The notes under the pieces: model-generated
The model's input: the letters and a program-made list of their open reading frames with translations, nothing else
The model's database searches: none
Told to the model about the DNA's origin: nothing
Position numbers and translations under genes: made by a program
Shown here: piece by piece, positions 24,427 through 37,265 of the stretch
How the letters are laid out: each line of letters begins with the position of its first letter
Numbering within the stretch: the stretch's first letter is position 1
Assembly: GCA_013180625.2 (NCBI GenBank)
Contig: SNVD02007141.1
Coordinates: forward strand, 213,989-277,988
Reading direction: 5' to 3'
DNA from: Boswellia sacra
Taxonomy: Eukaryota > Streptophyta > Magnoliopsida > Sapindales > Burseraceae
Length of the DNA: 64,000 nucleotides

Positions 24427-26475
24427 CTAAACAGTGACCCTTGTTATTTGACTGCCAGATGCCTTTTCAAAGCCTGTGAAACTATTACTCTTAGATGAGG
24501 TCATTCTACAACAGGAAGGATCAGAATCATCTTCAGAATATTCTGGTATCAGGTAAGGTATTATTTCATTGTGGATGTCGAGAGGCAATGGAGGAAGGCT
24601 AGCATCGCCTAATAGAAATTGAACTACCCTTCTCATGCTTGGCCTGTAATCTGGATGTGGATGACAGCAGAGCAGACCAAGACTAAGCACTAGCTCAGCC
24701 TCATCTGGGTCATAATAGTCCAGCGTCGGATCAATGGCTCTAGTGATTTGCCCTTGTGAATGTAGCTCTCTAACCCAATCCACCAACAGTAGTTCCACTG
24801 CCTTCTTCTGGGGTTCCAGTGGCCTTCTCCCGCATGCCACTTCTAGCATTAGCGTGCCATAACCAAACACATCTGTGCTGCTTGTTGCTTTTCCTGTCCT
24901 CGTTAGTTCAGGCGCCAAGTACCCTAGCGTCCCTACAATGTGCGTTGTCTGTGGATTTATATTGTGATCATAAGCCCTTGCTAGGCCAAAATCCCCAAGC
25001 TTTGGATTGAGATCTGCATCGATTAGCACATTGCTTGGCTTCACATCTCGGTGAACAACCCTTTGATCGCATTCCTCGTGTAGGTAAAGCAATGCTTGAG
25101 CAACTCCAATGACGATCTTGTATCTTTGATCCCAATTCAGTATTTTCTTCTTGTGTTGATGTTCCTCAAACAAAAGCTTGTCAAGACTTCCATTGGGTAC
25201 GTAGTCATAGACAAGGAGGAGCTCGTCTTGCTTTCGGCACCATCCATGTAATTGCACAAGATTGCGATGCCTAAGTCGTCCCATGCTTGTTATTTCAGCA
25301 ACAAACTCTTTCATCCCTTGACGTGAATCATGAGCAATCCGCTTAATTGCTACTTCTAGACCAGTGCTGGAGATTACTCCTCTGTAAACTTTTCCAAATC
25401 CTCCGGAACCTATAAGATTTCTCTCTCTGAATCCCCCGGTGGCCGAGTGGAGTTCTGAATATCGAAATCGACGAGCTCCATATTCAACTTCCCATTCTTC
25501 TAGGATCTCTCCTCCATTTCTGATTCTGCGTACAACATGATGTGCACCGATGATCAACAAGACAACGAGAGTGACACTTGCAAAAGTGATGCCGACTGCA
25601 AATCCTGTACTATGCACCACTTGCTTTGATCTTGTTACACTAGATGGAAGCTGAGTTACATCTAGCTCTTGCGCCTCCCCTCCGATCCTGAAGCTCCAGC
25701 CATGCACATAATGGAAGGCTGTAAGCAAGCCAGTAGAAGCAGAGAACCCTACATACATGCTCTCATCTAACACTGTGGAGAGGTCAATGGGGAATGATAT
25801 CAAAGGGCGATGTGGCCTTGACATGCCAACGGGGCATATTGACACATTGATCAACATTTCCTCGCTGTTGTAATCAATCCATGCTTGAAACAGCTCTCCA
25901 CTCTTGAGAATGATTGAAACGTTGTTGTCATTGATGTTGCTGCTATTGGAGGAGTAATAAGCAGCTGGCTCCGATATGTTAGATACCAAATTGGAGAGAT
26001 CAATTCCAACGTGGTTGTCATTGATGTCTTGAAGTTCAAGGTTTTGGACAACATCAAACTCAACTGCAAATATACGAGTAGAGGTTTGTGCATTGGAGGT
26101 AGAGTTTGGAAGGCCTAAGTACTGATTTACGAGACAATACATTGGTTGTTTGGTGGGAAAAAAAACAAAAGCTAGACCATGGCCTCCAAGTTCAGGATAT
26201 TTGGGAACGATGGAGAAGACAAAGTTTGTGCTAAATGTCATAGCAATATCTTTAGTATTGTTCACTTTGCGCTCTTTGAAGCGCAGAGGAGATGGGTAAA
26301 GGGCATGTCCCAGAATCCTTGGTTGATCACTTGTTACGGCCAGCAGGCCATCATTTCTCAAGAATGAAGTTCCGTCCAAACTCAAGTTTGCATCGAGGAA
26401 CCCATTGTAGACGAAGTTGGTCTCTGCACGTACATAACCTAGAAGGAGAAGCAAAAAGATGGGAAAGGCTTCCAT
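24427..26475 (-). CDS. L-type lectin-domain receptor kinase
   Basis: Intronless, 682 residues from the ATG at 26475. That start was chosen over upstream in-frame Met codons because it opens a signal peptide, MEAFPIFLLLLLGYVRAE. The legume-lectin ectodomain follows, beginning NFVYNGF, with the metal-site signature VEFDVVQN...NDNHVGID and several Asn-X-Ser/Thr sites. A single transmembrane helix (GITFASVTLVVLLIIGAH) lies near residue 300. The cytoplasmic kinase is complete: GSGGFGKVYRG loop, VAIKR lysine, HRDVKPSNVL catalytic loop, GDFGLAR, GTLGYLAPE and the C-lobe CGRRPLE. It is an RD kinase and should be active. Such plasma-membrane kinases act in immunity and development; the ligand is unknown. 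The layout fits LecRK family members, which are usually intronless. The subclass is not assigned. Confidence 0.96.
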   Translation of the reverse strand: MEAFPIFLLLLLGYVRAETNFVYNGFLDANLSLDGTSFLRNDGLLAVTSDQPRILGHALYPSPLRFKERKVNNTKDIAMTFSTNFVFSIVPKYPELGGHGLAFVFFPTKQPMYCLVNQYLGLPNSTSNAQTSTRIFAVEFDVVQNLELQDINDNHVGIDLSNLVSNISEPAAYYSSNSSNINDNNVSIILKSGELFQAWIDYNSEEMLINVSICPVGMSRPHRPLISFPIDLSTVLDESMYVGFSASTGLLTAFHYVHGWSFRIGGEAQELDVTQLPSSVTRSKQVVHSTGFAVGITFASVTLVVLLIIGAHHVVRRIRNGGEILEEWEVEYGARRFRYSELHSATGGFRERNLIGSGGFGKVYRGVISSTGLEVAIKRIAHDSRQGMKEFVAEITSMGRLRHRNLVQLHGWCRKQDELLLVYDYVPNGSLDKLLFEEHQHKKKILNWDQRYKIVIGVAQALLYLHEECDQRVVHRDVKPSNVLIDADLNPKLGDFGLARAYDHNINPQTTHIVGTLGYLAPELTRTGKATSSTDVFGYGTLMLEVACGRRPLEPQKKAVELLLVDWVRELHSQGQITRAIDPTLDYYDPDEAELVLSLGLLCCHPHPDYRPSMRRVVQFLLGDASLPPLPLDIHNEIIPYLIPEYSEDDSDPSCCRMTSSKSNSFTGFEKASGSQITRVTV

Positions 26476-26635
26476 GAACAGATCTTTGGAAACAAGTTTT
26501 ACTTGACGGACGACAAATCCTGATAAGGAAGGTTTGAATTGAAGTTTGATAGTCTGAATAGTTTGAAGGTTGCCCAAATTCTATGAATATGGAGATTTGA
26601 TACTTCAAAAGGGCTTCCTAGTATTTCTTAATATC

Positions 26636-26645
26636 GTATATATAG
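26636..26645 (-). promoter_or_regulatory. TATA box of the lectin kinase gene
   Basis: Minus-strand CTATATATAC, about 160 bp upstream of the chosen ATG at 26475. The position suits a leader of roughly 130 bases. Confidence 0.6.
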
Positions 26646-28902
26646 AGCCCAGATGACCAAGTTGTTTTCTTTGCAATTTTTCTATTATATTTAATAAAAT
26701 AATAATTATTTGCATGTGCTTAACCAATATGAGTTCCTGATTATATCTGCAAACCTAAGAATGAGGCTTAAACATGATGCACTTGAGGGAGCATGCACGT
26801 TAGAGATTTTATTTATCCAAAAGTTATCTTTTATATTTGAGGTTTAAAATGGTGGGTTTTTCGAACTAGGTACTGGCCATTTGCTTGCAATTTTCTTTTC
26901 TTGGACCATCACAAAGCTTATAAGTTATATTTGACTTAAGCTGGTTCAATTAATCGTCATTTTTCTCCTGTTTTCTTCATTATATTTTCCTTTAATGCAC
27001 TCTTATAAACACATTTTCACCTTAACATCAAAGAGTTGATCAAATTGACTATTGGAAGGATAACGTCGATCAAAATCAATGGCGTACAGTCGTACACAGA
27101 CCGTTTCGTTGCTTGATTTGCAGCTGGGGACCAGAAAGATTGAGGCGGATCAGCAGTTGCTAAAACCCTTTTTTTTTCTTGTCCGGTGGAGTTTTTATCA
27201 ACAGGTCAACCATTTTGGAGTTACTACTAAGCTGAACTTTCAGTACCAAGCTAAGGGAAGTCACGTAGCTGTAGGCTTCGTATAGCTATCTAGAACTGTT
27301 TGCCAAATTTCTTATTGACCTCGATGAAATTTTAACTTGTCCTTGTTATTGGAGAATCCATATTAAATTTTGCCATTTCAGAGTCTTGAAATTAACTTTA
27401 AGACTGGAAATCAATCATTTCTAATTGAAGTCCATATATACTAAGATCAATTTCATCTTTATATTTGTTGATATTTATGCTTCGCTATTGGGACAAATGT
27501 CAATCTTTGTTAAGTAATTTTCCTGTATCAATAAATGTTTATACATTTATATTGCTTATTAAATGTCTATTTCGTTTCTCATGTCAAGGCATTGATCTTA
27601 TTGTATAGGGGAAGCTTGCAATTTCAATGCGGTATTTCTCGATTCCTTGAATACTAACGTAATTCTTGGGAAGGGGCAATCCAATTCCTCGAATCTGAAA
27701 TTTGAAATGTGAGTGCACGGTTGCTAATTACAAGAAAATGGATTCAGTATTTTAAAATTTTAATCTTATTTTGATATAATAATTTGACTTCTACGCAACT
27801 CGTGAAGGTGGAGTTGCACAAGCCTTTTATTACAATTTTTCTTAAATTAAGGAACAAATGATAAAAAATAAAATCCAAGATCCACGAATAGTTTTGTTAA
27901 AATTAAACGCCCATATGCGCGCAACCAAACACAATTTTAATAATGCATTATACAGTTATATAGACAACTGCTTGGTGATTGTTACCAAAAACGAAAACAT
28001 TCTTTCAGTTTACAATAAATTGACAAAATATTTTTGATATAAATTCAATTCCAATTAACCTTGCATTAATTAAAACTTCACTAAAAGATTGATGGAGAGC
28101 TGGAGTACAGCTTATAAAAACACTCGGTTCATAGACAAATACGGATATGATAAATTGATGAAAAAATGCTTTATGTTGAATGATCAATTCTACGATAATA
28201 AATTCCAACAATGCATATAAAAAAAAAAAGTCCTCTATGTTATTAAAAGAAGTAATTTATTGATTAAAAATCACTTAATAGAGTGTAAAAATGATTTCTA
28301 TAATGAAACTATACAATTTTTGGAGAAAAAAACAATATGAAATTTCAGGTGTTAATTAGCCTGCGCCCTTAAGTACATGTTAAGTTAAATAACTAGCCAA
28401 AAGTGATAAAAAAAAAAAAAATTGTCTTCAAGAAAGCAAGCCAGGAGGTATTAACAGCTGGAAAAGTGCATAGTTCCCCAATCAGTCGCTTCGTTAAGAA
28501 TAAAGAAATGAATAATGTTTATGTTTTAGGCTACAAGGTAGATTACCATGAACTAGTAGTTGGAATCCACTTGAAAATTTTGGAATTCTAAATGGGCGTT
28601 GAAGAAATAGATTTGTAGCTTCGATGCGAAATTAAAAGATTTTTAATTTACTCAACTATTTGATGTTATTCAAATAGGAGGTCTCAACACCATTGTACCA
28701 TAGGTCTAGGAAAATGGACAATATAGCATCTTGTGCTTACAAATAATAAAGTTATGCAAATCCTGCACAATATGTCCTAATAAACAAATAAATACGACAG
28801 GAAATATTTATATTTTTGTGAAGAGAACAAAAAGATTCTTAAAATGTTAAATTTATTTTCAATATGTAGATTATTCATTGGGTTAATATCACAAACCTCT
28901 TT
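26646..28902. other. Intergenic DNA upstream of the lectin kinase
   Basis: AT-rich. Proximal promoter of the kinase on its left side. An open frame at 27079-27285 shows no recognisable domain and is probably chance. No repeat boundaries were fixed before the CACTA element at 28906. Confidence 0.45.
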
Positions 28903-28929
28903 GTGCACTACAAGAAAAAAACAAATATT

Positions 28930-29590
28930 TGACTGTTTTTAGCCGTCAAATATGATCGTACTTGACGGTTATTGAATGTCATATATGTCACCATCAAATA
29001 TGATAATAGTTGACAGTTGGTCAAACAGTCAAATATTCACTGCAATATATTTGACTCTTACAAAATAGTCAAGTTTATATACCATTGGAATTCAATTTTT
29101 GGCATTATTTGACAGTTTCTGGAAGAAATATTTGACAGAAACCGTCAAATATGACAAAATTAACGGTCAAAATTTTTAAATTATTGTTGATAATATTTGA
29201 CAGTAACAGTCAAATATGATGAACCAACGGTCAAATTTTTTTCATATTTGATTGCTTTTAACCGTCAAGTATGTGAGCATAGAACAATATTTGACTCTTT
29301 TTTAACAGACAAATATTATTATAAAATGGTATTTTTAATACTTTTCCGTTTTGATACTGTCAAAAATGATAGAATTTTGGCTCATATTTGACTGTTTATT
29401 AATGCTTGTCTGTTTGGATACTGTCAAGTATGACAGAATTTTTGACTCATATTTGACTGTTTATTAATACTTGTCCGTTTAGATACTGTCAAGTATGACA
29501 GAATTTTTGGCTCATATTTAACTGTTTATTGTGAAGTTTTTAAGAATAGTATTTTTCCTAATTATCATATTTGAATGTTTTGGACCGTCA
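28930..29590. repeat. Subterminal repeats of CACTA 1
   Basis: About 20 direct and inverted copies of atatttgac/gtcaaatat, often paired around short spacers as in gactgtttttagccgtc. In CACTA elements such subterminal repeats are the binding sites for the transposase-associated protein. Confidence 0.85.
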
Positions 29591-29594
29591 AGTA

Positions 29595-29596
<2 letters not shown>

Positions 29597-29632
<36 letters not shown>
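29597..29632. repeat. TA microsatellite
   Basis: Uninterrupted alternating TA run directly beyond the last left subterminal repeats of CACTA 1. Confidence 0.9.
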
Positions 29633-29635
<3 letters not shown>

Positions 29636-29639
29636 TATT

Positions 29640-31651
29640 TATATTATATAGTCTTTCTTGAAAACATAATAATTTTATAAAACTTTAAAATAAATAAAAA
29701 TTTATGTTTAAGATCATGTATACATAAAAGAAAAGCTTAAACACAACACAAATAGAATTTTAAGAATATATGGGACGTTATATGGAATGTAGCACTTGAA
29801 AACAGCCTATTATCAAACTTCAATTGCTTCTTACAGTTGAGAAAAGATATTGACATGCAAGGCCTTCTTAGCCCTTGGATTTTTTCTAATTTCATTGTCA
29901 TAGCAGCCCCTGAAAAATGATTGAATGCATGCCTATCAGTTCTATTAAAAGTATGTGTAATCGTTCCAATGCATGCCTACCAGTTCTGTTACCTATTATA
30001 TTAGCAAAAATACAACATATCAAGATTATTTTGTTGATATTTTGCAAATATTAGAACAATAACTAGCTCAAACATTGCAACAGCAATAGCATAAACTCTA
30101 GGGCTCAAACATAATTTAGCAGTCAATATGCCATTCTAACTGGCAATCAAACAGAGCATATCAGTACACATGAGATGCCAACTGATCATGATTCACATAT
30201 TTATTACAAACAATACCGATCATGATTGATCCTTACCATATTAATGTCAAAGCAAAATGTGAACTTCACATGGCAAGAGTACAAGAAAGCCGGAAAGAAT
30301 GCGCCACTATGCAGAACAACACCTCTTAACCTTGGCAATTTTGATGCCAAGTGCAATGTTGGCCCACTACCAACTGACTATCCTTATAGAATTAAGTCTG
30401 AAGACACTGATAAACTACCTCTATATCAGCAAATGTATTGGATTCACTTGGCTATACATTACAAATACACAAAATTAATTAACTACTTATATAGCAACCA
30501 ACACGATAAAATTGTGAGAAGATGATCTAACATATAAACGAAGTTATCAATAAAAAATAGCTAATCATATAAATCGAGAGCTTGACCAAAACACACATGA
30601 CATACACAACAAATGCCCCCTTGTAGAAAAAGAAAACGAGCAAAGATCAAAATGTAGGGAATCTAAAGGAAATGGCTTTTATATAGCCCACCAAGTATTC
30701 ATGATCCAAGGTCTTTAGCCAGGTTATAGAACTCTTCATCAAGAAATGTGTAACAAGTGATTTATTGCATGACCAAATATATCCTTAAAGCAGATTGACA
30801 TGAATCATACAAAACAACACTAATCATACGACACTATCTGCCAGACAGAAGGCATGTACTCATGATACGTGTGATGCCTAGTATTACTTTGTACACGTTT
30901 TGAATCTGAGGTGTCTGGCACAGACCATTTTTTCTGGTTCTTGAAAGGAGGAATAACTAATAGCTCAGAACTTTAGCAGCAGAAGATTCTCATTATAAGA
31001 AAAAATCATAACTCAAAATAGATCTTGCAATGCCATCTTATCTCGTTCTTGGCAATGTTACATCAAATGATATTGTAACTTATCCATCTATTTTTTAAAG
31101 GTAGATGCAGCTTCTTTGTTAATTTATACCGAGTTTGTTCCATGCCAATTATATTTGTGCATAAGGGCCTAATTGACACTACACATACCACCAAATTACA
31201 ATGCCTTCTCTTGCATATACTCAATATCAATTTATGACTTTCATCAGGAGGTTTGCAACTTTTAATATATATTCTCATGTTTTAATGACTGCATTTCTCT
31301 AAGATCCAGAATTCATTTTTTGCAACTGAAAATGATTGTCAATAGCGAGTTATGTCACACCACCATAGATGTATCAATACACCTTTGGACATTTCAACAC
31401 AGCACATGTCACAAACAAAAAATTCAAACTTTATGCATAGGAAGAGAAAGAAACTGAAACAAAAATGGACAGAACTTTTAGCCTCCCAGGAACTTACCAT
31501 TTGACCTCATTCACTGAGTTTTTATCCCCCATGATAGCTGTTTTACTAGCTATAATAACCATCAGATGAACCAGAAGAAGCTTTCTAAGCTCCTCAACTA
31601 CGGTTTCAGTTACACACTGGAGAGACAGACTTTTCCTACACATAAAGACCC

Positions 31652-31693
<42 letters not shown>

Positions 31694-32861
31694 GTATTAT
31701 CAACTTCATATTGGAAACCTAAACAATGTTATGTGGCTATACACTGCACAAGTGATATCAAACTAATACGTCTTAAACATAACTCCTTAAAAGAGTAAAA
31801 ACAGGAATGAGTGCATGTCAAGCTTACATGGAAAACTAAACATAAATCGAGAACAACTAACCGCAATAACAAATAACAGGGGAGAACTAAATAAGATTGA
31901 TTTGAGAGAGCTTAAGAGTTTTGCAATTGGAAAAATAATATGTGACACCTTGTAATATAATTTCAGATAACTTGAGCTATAATAGAAATAGTTACCTATT
32001 ATTAGCCCCCACTGGCAAGGGTTTACAAGCCCGATCTATCCAATGAAAAGCTCCAATGCTGCAAAGAAAGATTTATAAAAATAACCAATTTACTATTTAG
32101 TGGAGTTTTCTCAGGACGTGTCCTCGTCTATTGGTCATGAATCTGGTTTTTCGAAAAAAGTTATGGTGAAATTGAAAAAACTTTTGAATCAGTGTGAGAG
32201 CCACACATCAACCTCTGCACCAGCCACAACTCATGCTCTCTGGTTCAGCAAGGTAACATCCAAGCTTTTTAAGTGCCACTAAGGACTATCATTTTAATAT
32301 CTGGATCAGTAATCCATGTGCTGCTGATCAAATGACTAGTATTAGACAAAATAAGAGGTGGTGCTGGACCACTTTCATCAAAAAACAAAAAAGCATGACT
32401 TATACCAAAACCCAACAAAACAAAAAATTTAGATAAACCAAAATCTACAATAAACCTGTCAATCAGAAGGAAATGAATACTAATTCCATGTTCCCTTTTA
32501 AGCCGATAACTCAATGTCTGTACTCCATCAAGGTAAAGGAACAAAAGTCAACTCCCTATAATTCATAACAATTTAAGGAATTTTGATTTATCATAAATGA
32601 AAGAGAAAACAAATGTAATAAGACTGCATGGGGAGGCATCTTCAGGTAATTGATTCTCCTAGACATTTCAAAGACCTTAATGGTTGGTTATTTTTAGTTC
32701 TTTATTCCTATTCAAGTCAATGAATTTAATTTATATCCGTTACCATTTAACTACTATTCCTCATTTCTCATGATGTTTTGCAACTTTAAGAGTACAAAGT
32801 ATCTAGAGCAAACTTATGTGGAATGTTCTAAGAAGTATTAAACTTTAAAGAATTAAAAAAA

Positions 32862-32897
<36 letters not shown>

Positions 32898-33498
32898 TAC
32901 TACTAATTATTAAGCCAAAAAGCTCCTCACCTTAAGAATGGTTAAAAATTCATAACTATCATAGCAACGAACATATAGGAATCATCTCATGCATGCTACA
33001 AATAGCTCCTTATCATAAAATGTATTAGGTTTGTTTTGGAATTAAAGACCAGCTACAAAAGTTTAGCATTATAAAACTCAAACTACTGTGTAAACCATGC
33101 CAACATATGCAGAAAATTATCTAAAAAGTTGGACTGCAATCATTATGCAGCATAAAACTGTAGTCTGTTTGCTCTATAAACAAAATAAGAACCCAAGCCT
33201 AAAATTGAAAATTTTAGAAGGGCTAAGCACAACTAAGAGAAGTCCCACACTACTCTAAATAGGAACTTTTGGTATGACTCCCTATTTCATAAACCAAATT
33301 TCAAATTCCTGGAAAAGGTCGAAACATGTGCCATGATTTGTGACCTATAAAAAAAAGAATTTCCCGGAGTGTTGAGGACTATGGCGTAGTTGTGTCTAGT
33401 TGAAATAAGATTCTTCCCTCTGATACAGTTAACTAGATCATTTCTAAAAAAAAAAAAACCATCAATTATTGAAACAATATAATGCAAAAGTAAAGTAC
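29640..33498. other. Interior of CACTA 1 without assigned gene
   Basis: AT-rich, with an ATT microsatellite at about 32862-32898. Minus-strand frames at 31494-31650 and around 32449-32541 have exon-like character but match no family I can name; they may be further parts of captured genes. The plus-strand frame at 30226-30525 looks like chance. Confidence 0.4.
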
Positions 33499-33609
33499 CT
33501 CATATGGCCAACCATCAACCATGAAAACATCTAAGGAGTAACCATCAACTGTAGAAAAGGCATGTGCTTCTTGGATGTTCAGCCCAATATCAGCTAGTAA
33601 GGATGTCAA
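33499..33609 (-). pseudogene. Captured ACT-domain exon of an STY-type protein kinase
   Basis: A 111-bp (37-codon) exon flanked by a correct acceptor (attttcag) and donor (gtactt). It encodes [18 protein letters not shown], then a segment ending [16 protein letters not shown]. This is the signature of the ACT domain that precedes the kinase domain in the plant STY8/STY17/STY46 family, which phosphorylates chloroplast transit peptides. Only this exon is recognised, and no kinase domain is present. The intact splice sites indicate capture of genomic DNA rather than cDNA. It lies inside CACTA 1, in the same sense as the tubulin fragment. Confidence 0.85.
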
Positions 33610-34131
33610 CTGAAAATTTTGCACAAAGCATGACAATGGGGACTGAGAACTTCTTATCACATAATCAATTCTCTCATCTTTAATGGATAATATTTTTAAC
33701 ACCATTCATGCATAAGATGGAAAGTTCAATGTTGAGCAATCTAGTTTTAAGTTTGGAATCAGAACTAATTTGTTACAACTTGAAAGATGTTCACTTCCCA
33801 TCAATCTCACAAATGAGCACACCTGTAGGTATGCATACATGTGCATGCACACACAAAAAGAATAATAATATTTAGCACGGTGGCTCATTCTGAACACTAA
33901 CCTCAGCGATACAAGCAGCAATTCTATTTGTAGTAAAGTTCATAGGGACATAGGCATGAAAGCATAATTTTATGTGCAAAAAACAACACTCCAACTATCA
34001 ATTAAAGCGAACATATATATTTCCCAAGTAAGAATAATAGGACAATAGCTTGCTTACTTTCACAAGAAAACCTATCACATACCTAACTGAGAAGTTTTGG
34101 CTTGTCGTCTGCTGAAAAAGTAATTTTATTC

Positions 34132-34672
34132 TGTTAGCCCTAAGGCTACATGATAATTTTGATGATAACAATACACATTGATTCATTGTGATTTACTAAC
34201 ATGTTTATTTATGTGCAAGAGTAATATCATTGAAATAATTGTAAAATCAAGAAGAGGCTTATTAAAATGAAGTGTTGAAGCTAAGGAGAAGACTACATGT
34301 TAAATGCACCAAAGTTTAATAACAAGGTTTGATTCAAGGAATATGACACATGAGCAATGTTCAATCAATTGGTCATATATTTCTCTACAGATGTCCAAAT
34401 AATGTGATTCTGGAGCCTTTGGAATGCTTACTCAATTTATAACATTTCATATGTTTTAAAGAAATTTGAATTTCAAGTGTAAGGTTGTCCAAATCATCAT
34501 GCAAGTTGAAAGACAAATGGAAGCAGCTGACATGAGCACAGAATACTCTTTTGGACATATCTTGAGCTAGAAAAATCAAAATGACTTGATTCTTGCAGCA
34601 TTGGAAAGAGGACATAATTAGGCACATTTCATATGTTTTGAAGCATGAAAGAGCATGCAATGTAAAATAATA
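34132..34672 (+). mobile_element. Truncated Copia LTR inside CACTA 1
   Basis: Starts tgttagccctaaggctacat and is collinear with the first 510 or so bases of the complete solo LTR at 49110-50751, with moderate divergence. The 3' two thirds are missing. The similarity fades at about 34640-34672. No right target duplication can be assigned. Confidence 0.85.
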
Positions 34673-35011
34673 ATCTTCATTAGCAATAAATTTTTAGAGC
34701 CACCAGATCTAAGAAGGCCATAGTGAGGGAATTACCAGTGGGAAGCCCCTCAAGAAAAGACCAAGATCGACCACGCAAACCACTGGTACAATGGTAATGG
34801 AACTAAAGAATCTGGAGGCAGCAAAAGGAAAGATGATCAAGTAGAAAACCCAGTTATGTGATCCAATTAACTTTTTTAAATAGGCGTTAGACTGTAAGCA
34901 AGAAGCCAAGGCTTTAGCTTTAAGCAATAAAGATTTATTTTTTTAATTTTTTTTAAATGATGTGAAGTTTAAAACTTGCCAAAGTTACCTTGTTAATTTA
35001 CCAAAGTTACC

Positions 35012-37265
35012 TTGTTTGAACTGCTCACTCACCCTCCTAAATATTTCCTGAATTGATGTAGAGTTCCCAATAAATGTTGAAGCCATTTTAAGACCAGTTG
35101 GAGGGATATCACACACAGTGGACTTAACATTGTTGGGGATCCATTCAACAAAGTAGGATGAGTTCTTGTTCTGCACATTGATCATGTGTTCATCAACTTC
35201 CTTAGTGCTCATCTTGCCACGGAACATGGCTGATGTAGTCAAATACCGACCATGGCAAGGATCAGCAGCACACATCATGTTTTTGGCATCCCACATCTGT
35301 TGTGTTAGCTTTGGGACAGTGAGAGCCCTGTACTGCTAGGACCCACGAGATGTGAGTGGTGCAAACCCAACCATGAAGAAATGTAGCCGAGGAAAAGGAA
35401 TAAGATTAACTGCAAGCTTGCGAAGATCTGAGTTGAGTTGACGAGGGAAGCAAAGACAGCAGGTCACCCCACTCATGGTTGTAGAAATAAGGTGATTCAA
35501 GTCTCCAACTGAAATTAAACAGGATCAATTGTTAGCAATAAGGAAACTCACAAACCAAATAATAAAACTGGTATCTCAATAGAACCATTTTGTCATCCTC
35601 AAATCAACTAAAACAGCAAATACAGATTAAACATTGAAACATGTAAACCAAACAAAATTTAGGATTCAAAATTGCAAAATCCCTGTAATTCTAAATAATA
35701 ATTAGTTAATCAACTAAAAATAGAAGCATCAGACCAAATAAAATTGAACAGAGGATATTCCTTATCACACAAGTATTGAAACATGTAAACCAACCAAAAT
35801 TTAGTAATCAAAACTACAAAATCACTCCAATTCCAAGTAATAATTAATTAATCAACTAAAAATATTGAAACATGTAAACCAACCAAAACTTAGGATTCAA
35901 AACTGCAAAATCCCTCCAATTTTAGATAATAATTAGCAAATCAACTAAAAATAAAAGTACGAGTCCAAATAAAAATTGACCAAAAGATATTAGCCACAGC
36001 AACAATTGATGTGAATCAAATAGCATTTTATGGTAACACTAGTGAAGCTTTCAAATGACATCTTCTGACCCAACATAAGCACATTACAAAACGGATACAG
36101 AGAGATCTATTTACTCCTTCACATAAAGTTACAGAAACCACGTAAAACATTATAAGATATTAGCTGTAACTCCAAGAAAATGCATAATTTTCTAAACCAT
36201 TCCAAGTGAGTAAAACGAAAATAAAAGTGAGGATCACTCAAAACCAAAACCAGATTAAAAAACAATATGCTACTTGATCATGCAAAGTCCACGTTATCAG
36301 ACTTCTAAACATTAAATTAAAACCCTGCATCGGTTGCAAAAATATCATAGTTTCCCACAATTAATAGTTAGCAAAAGGCACAAGAAACTGCTATTTCAAA
36401 TGTTCCATAGATACTTACAGCTAGGAGTGGTGAGTTTTAGGGTTCTAGAGAGCCTCATTGTCCAAAACCATCCATTCATCTGCATTCTCAACCAGCTAGT
36501 GAACAGAGAGTGTTGCGTTGTAAGGCTCAACAACAGTGTCAGACACCTTTGGAGATGGAAATACAGTGAATGTAAGCATCATTCTATCTGGATACTCCTC
36601 TCTGATCTTGGAAATCAGCAGCGTTCCCATTCCAGACCCGGTACCACCTCCCAAAGAGTGACATACTTGGAACCCTGAAACAGTAGACAAATTATGAAAA
36701 ACACTTGGTAATCACAAACAAATATAAATAAACTAAACTACAAAATCAGCTCGCTGACTAATTAACATTCTCAACTCAATCTAAATCACATACAACAGCT
36801 CAACTTACTGAAATCCTCGATTTAATCATGTTAATTTTGACATATTTAATTCTAGATTTCTTTGTTTTAGTTCAATCTCAAAAGCACAAAACAAACATCC
36901 ACTAAACCCAATCCAAGTGGAGCCTCAATTGCGTAGATCTGAGACTACTTTTCCAAACGCCATTGAATAGGCTTAGATCCAGACCACACAACTTCAAGCA
37001 ACATTTCAGGCGAAATGATTACAAAACTAACTGGACAAAAAAATTAAGAAATGGTACAACGAAAAAATTACGCTATCAACAGCAAACAAACAGGAAAGAA
37101 ATTGCAAAAAATAAAAACAAAGAAAACATTTCCAAATCTAATTATCATAAACAAAGAAATAAACAAATAAAGTACAAAGAGCAGTTTACCTTGCAAGTAG
37201 TCACAGTTCCCAGCCTCTTTCCGCACAACATCGAGAACAGAGTCGATCAACTCGGCAACTTCCAA
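35012..37265 (-). pseudogene. Captured beta-tubulin gene fragment (three exons, two introns)
   Basis: Minus-strand exons lie at 37190-37265 (ELIDSVLDVVRKE...), 36419-36674 ([20 protein letters not shown]...) and about 35012-35508 (GDLNHLIS... to FRRVSEQF). The intron positions are those of plant beta-tubulin genes, so genomic DNA was captured. The tubulin GTP-binding signature GGGTGSG is present. Exon 1 lacks its first 110 or so codons, joining unrelated DNA at about 37265. Exon 3 ends abruptly after SEQF. Lesions include CAG to TAG after NATLSVH, a small deletion removing the YDICF region, and TAG within SRGSQQY. It cannot make tubulin. It sits near the right end of CACTA 1. Confidence 0.93.
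35633..35950. repeat. Three-copy repeat in the captured tubulin intron
   Basis: Three degenerate copies of about 90 bp, each with aaacatgtaaacca, aatttaggattcaaaa or a close form, and tcaactaaaaata. They start near 35633, 35776 and 35863, inside the second intron of the tubulin fragment. Confidence 0.75.

Noticed and set aside
26476..26577. Upstream in-frame start of the lectin kinase
   Set aside because: The extra 34 residues would bury the signal peptide; the Met at 26475 opens a normal one.
28930..29590. Possible CRISPR-like or satellite array
   Set aside because: The short direct and inverted words have irregular spacing and sit at a CACTA end, so they are subterminal transposase sites.
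30226..30525. 99-codon plus-strand frame in CACTA 1
   Set aside because: No domain, opposite to the captured genes, poor codon bias.
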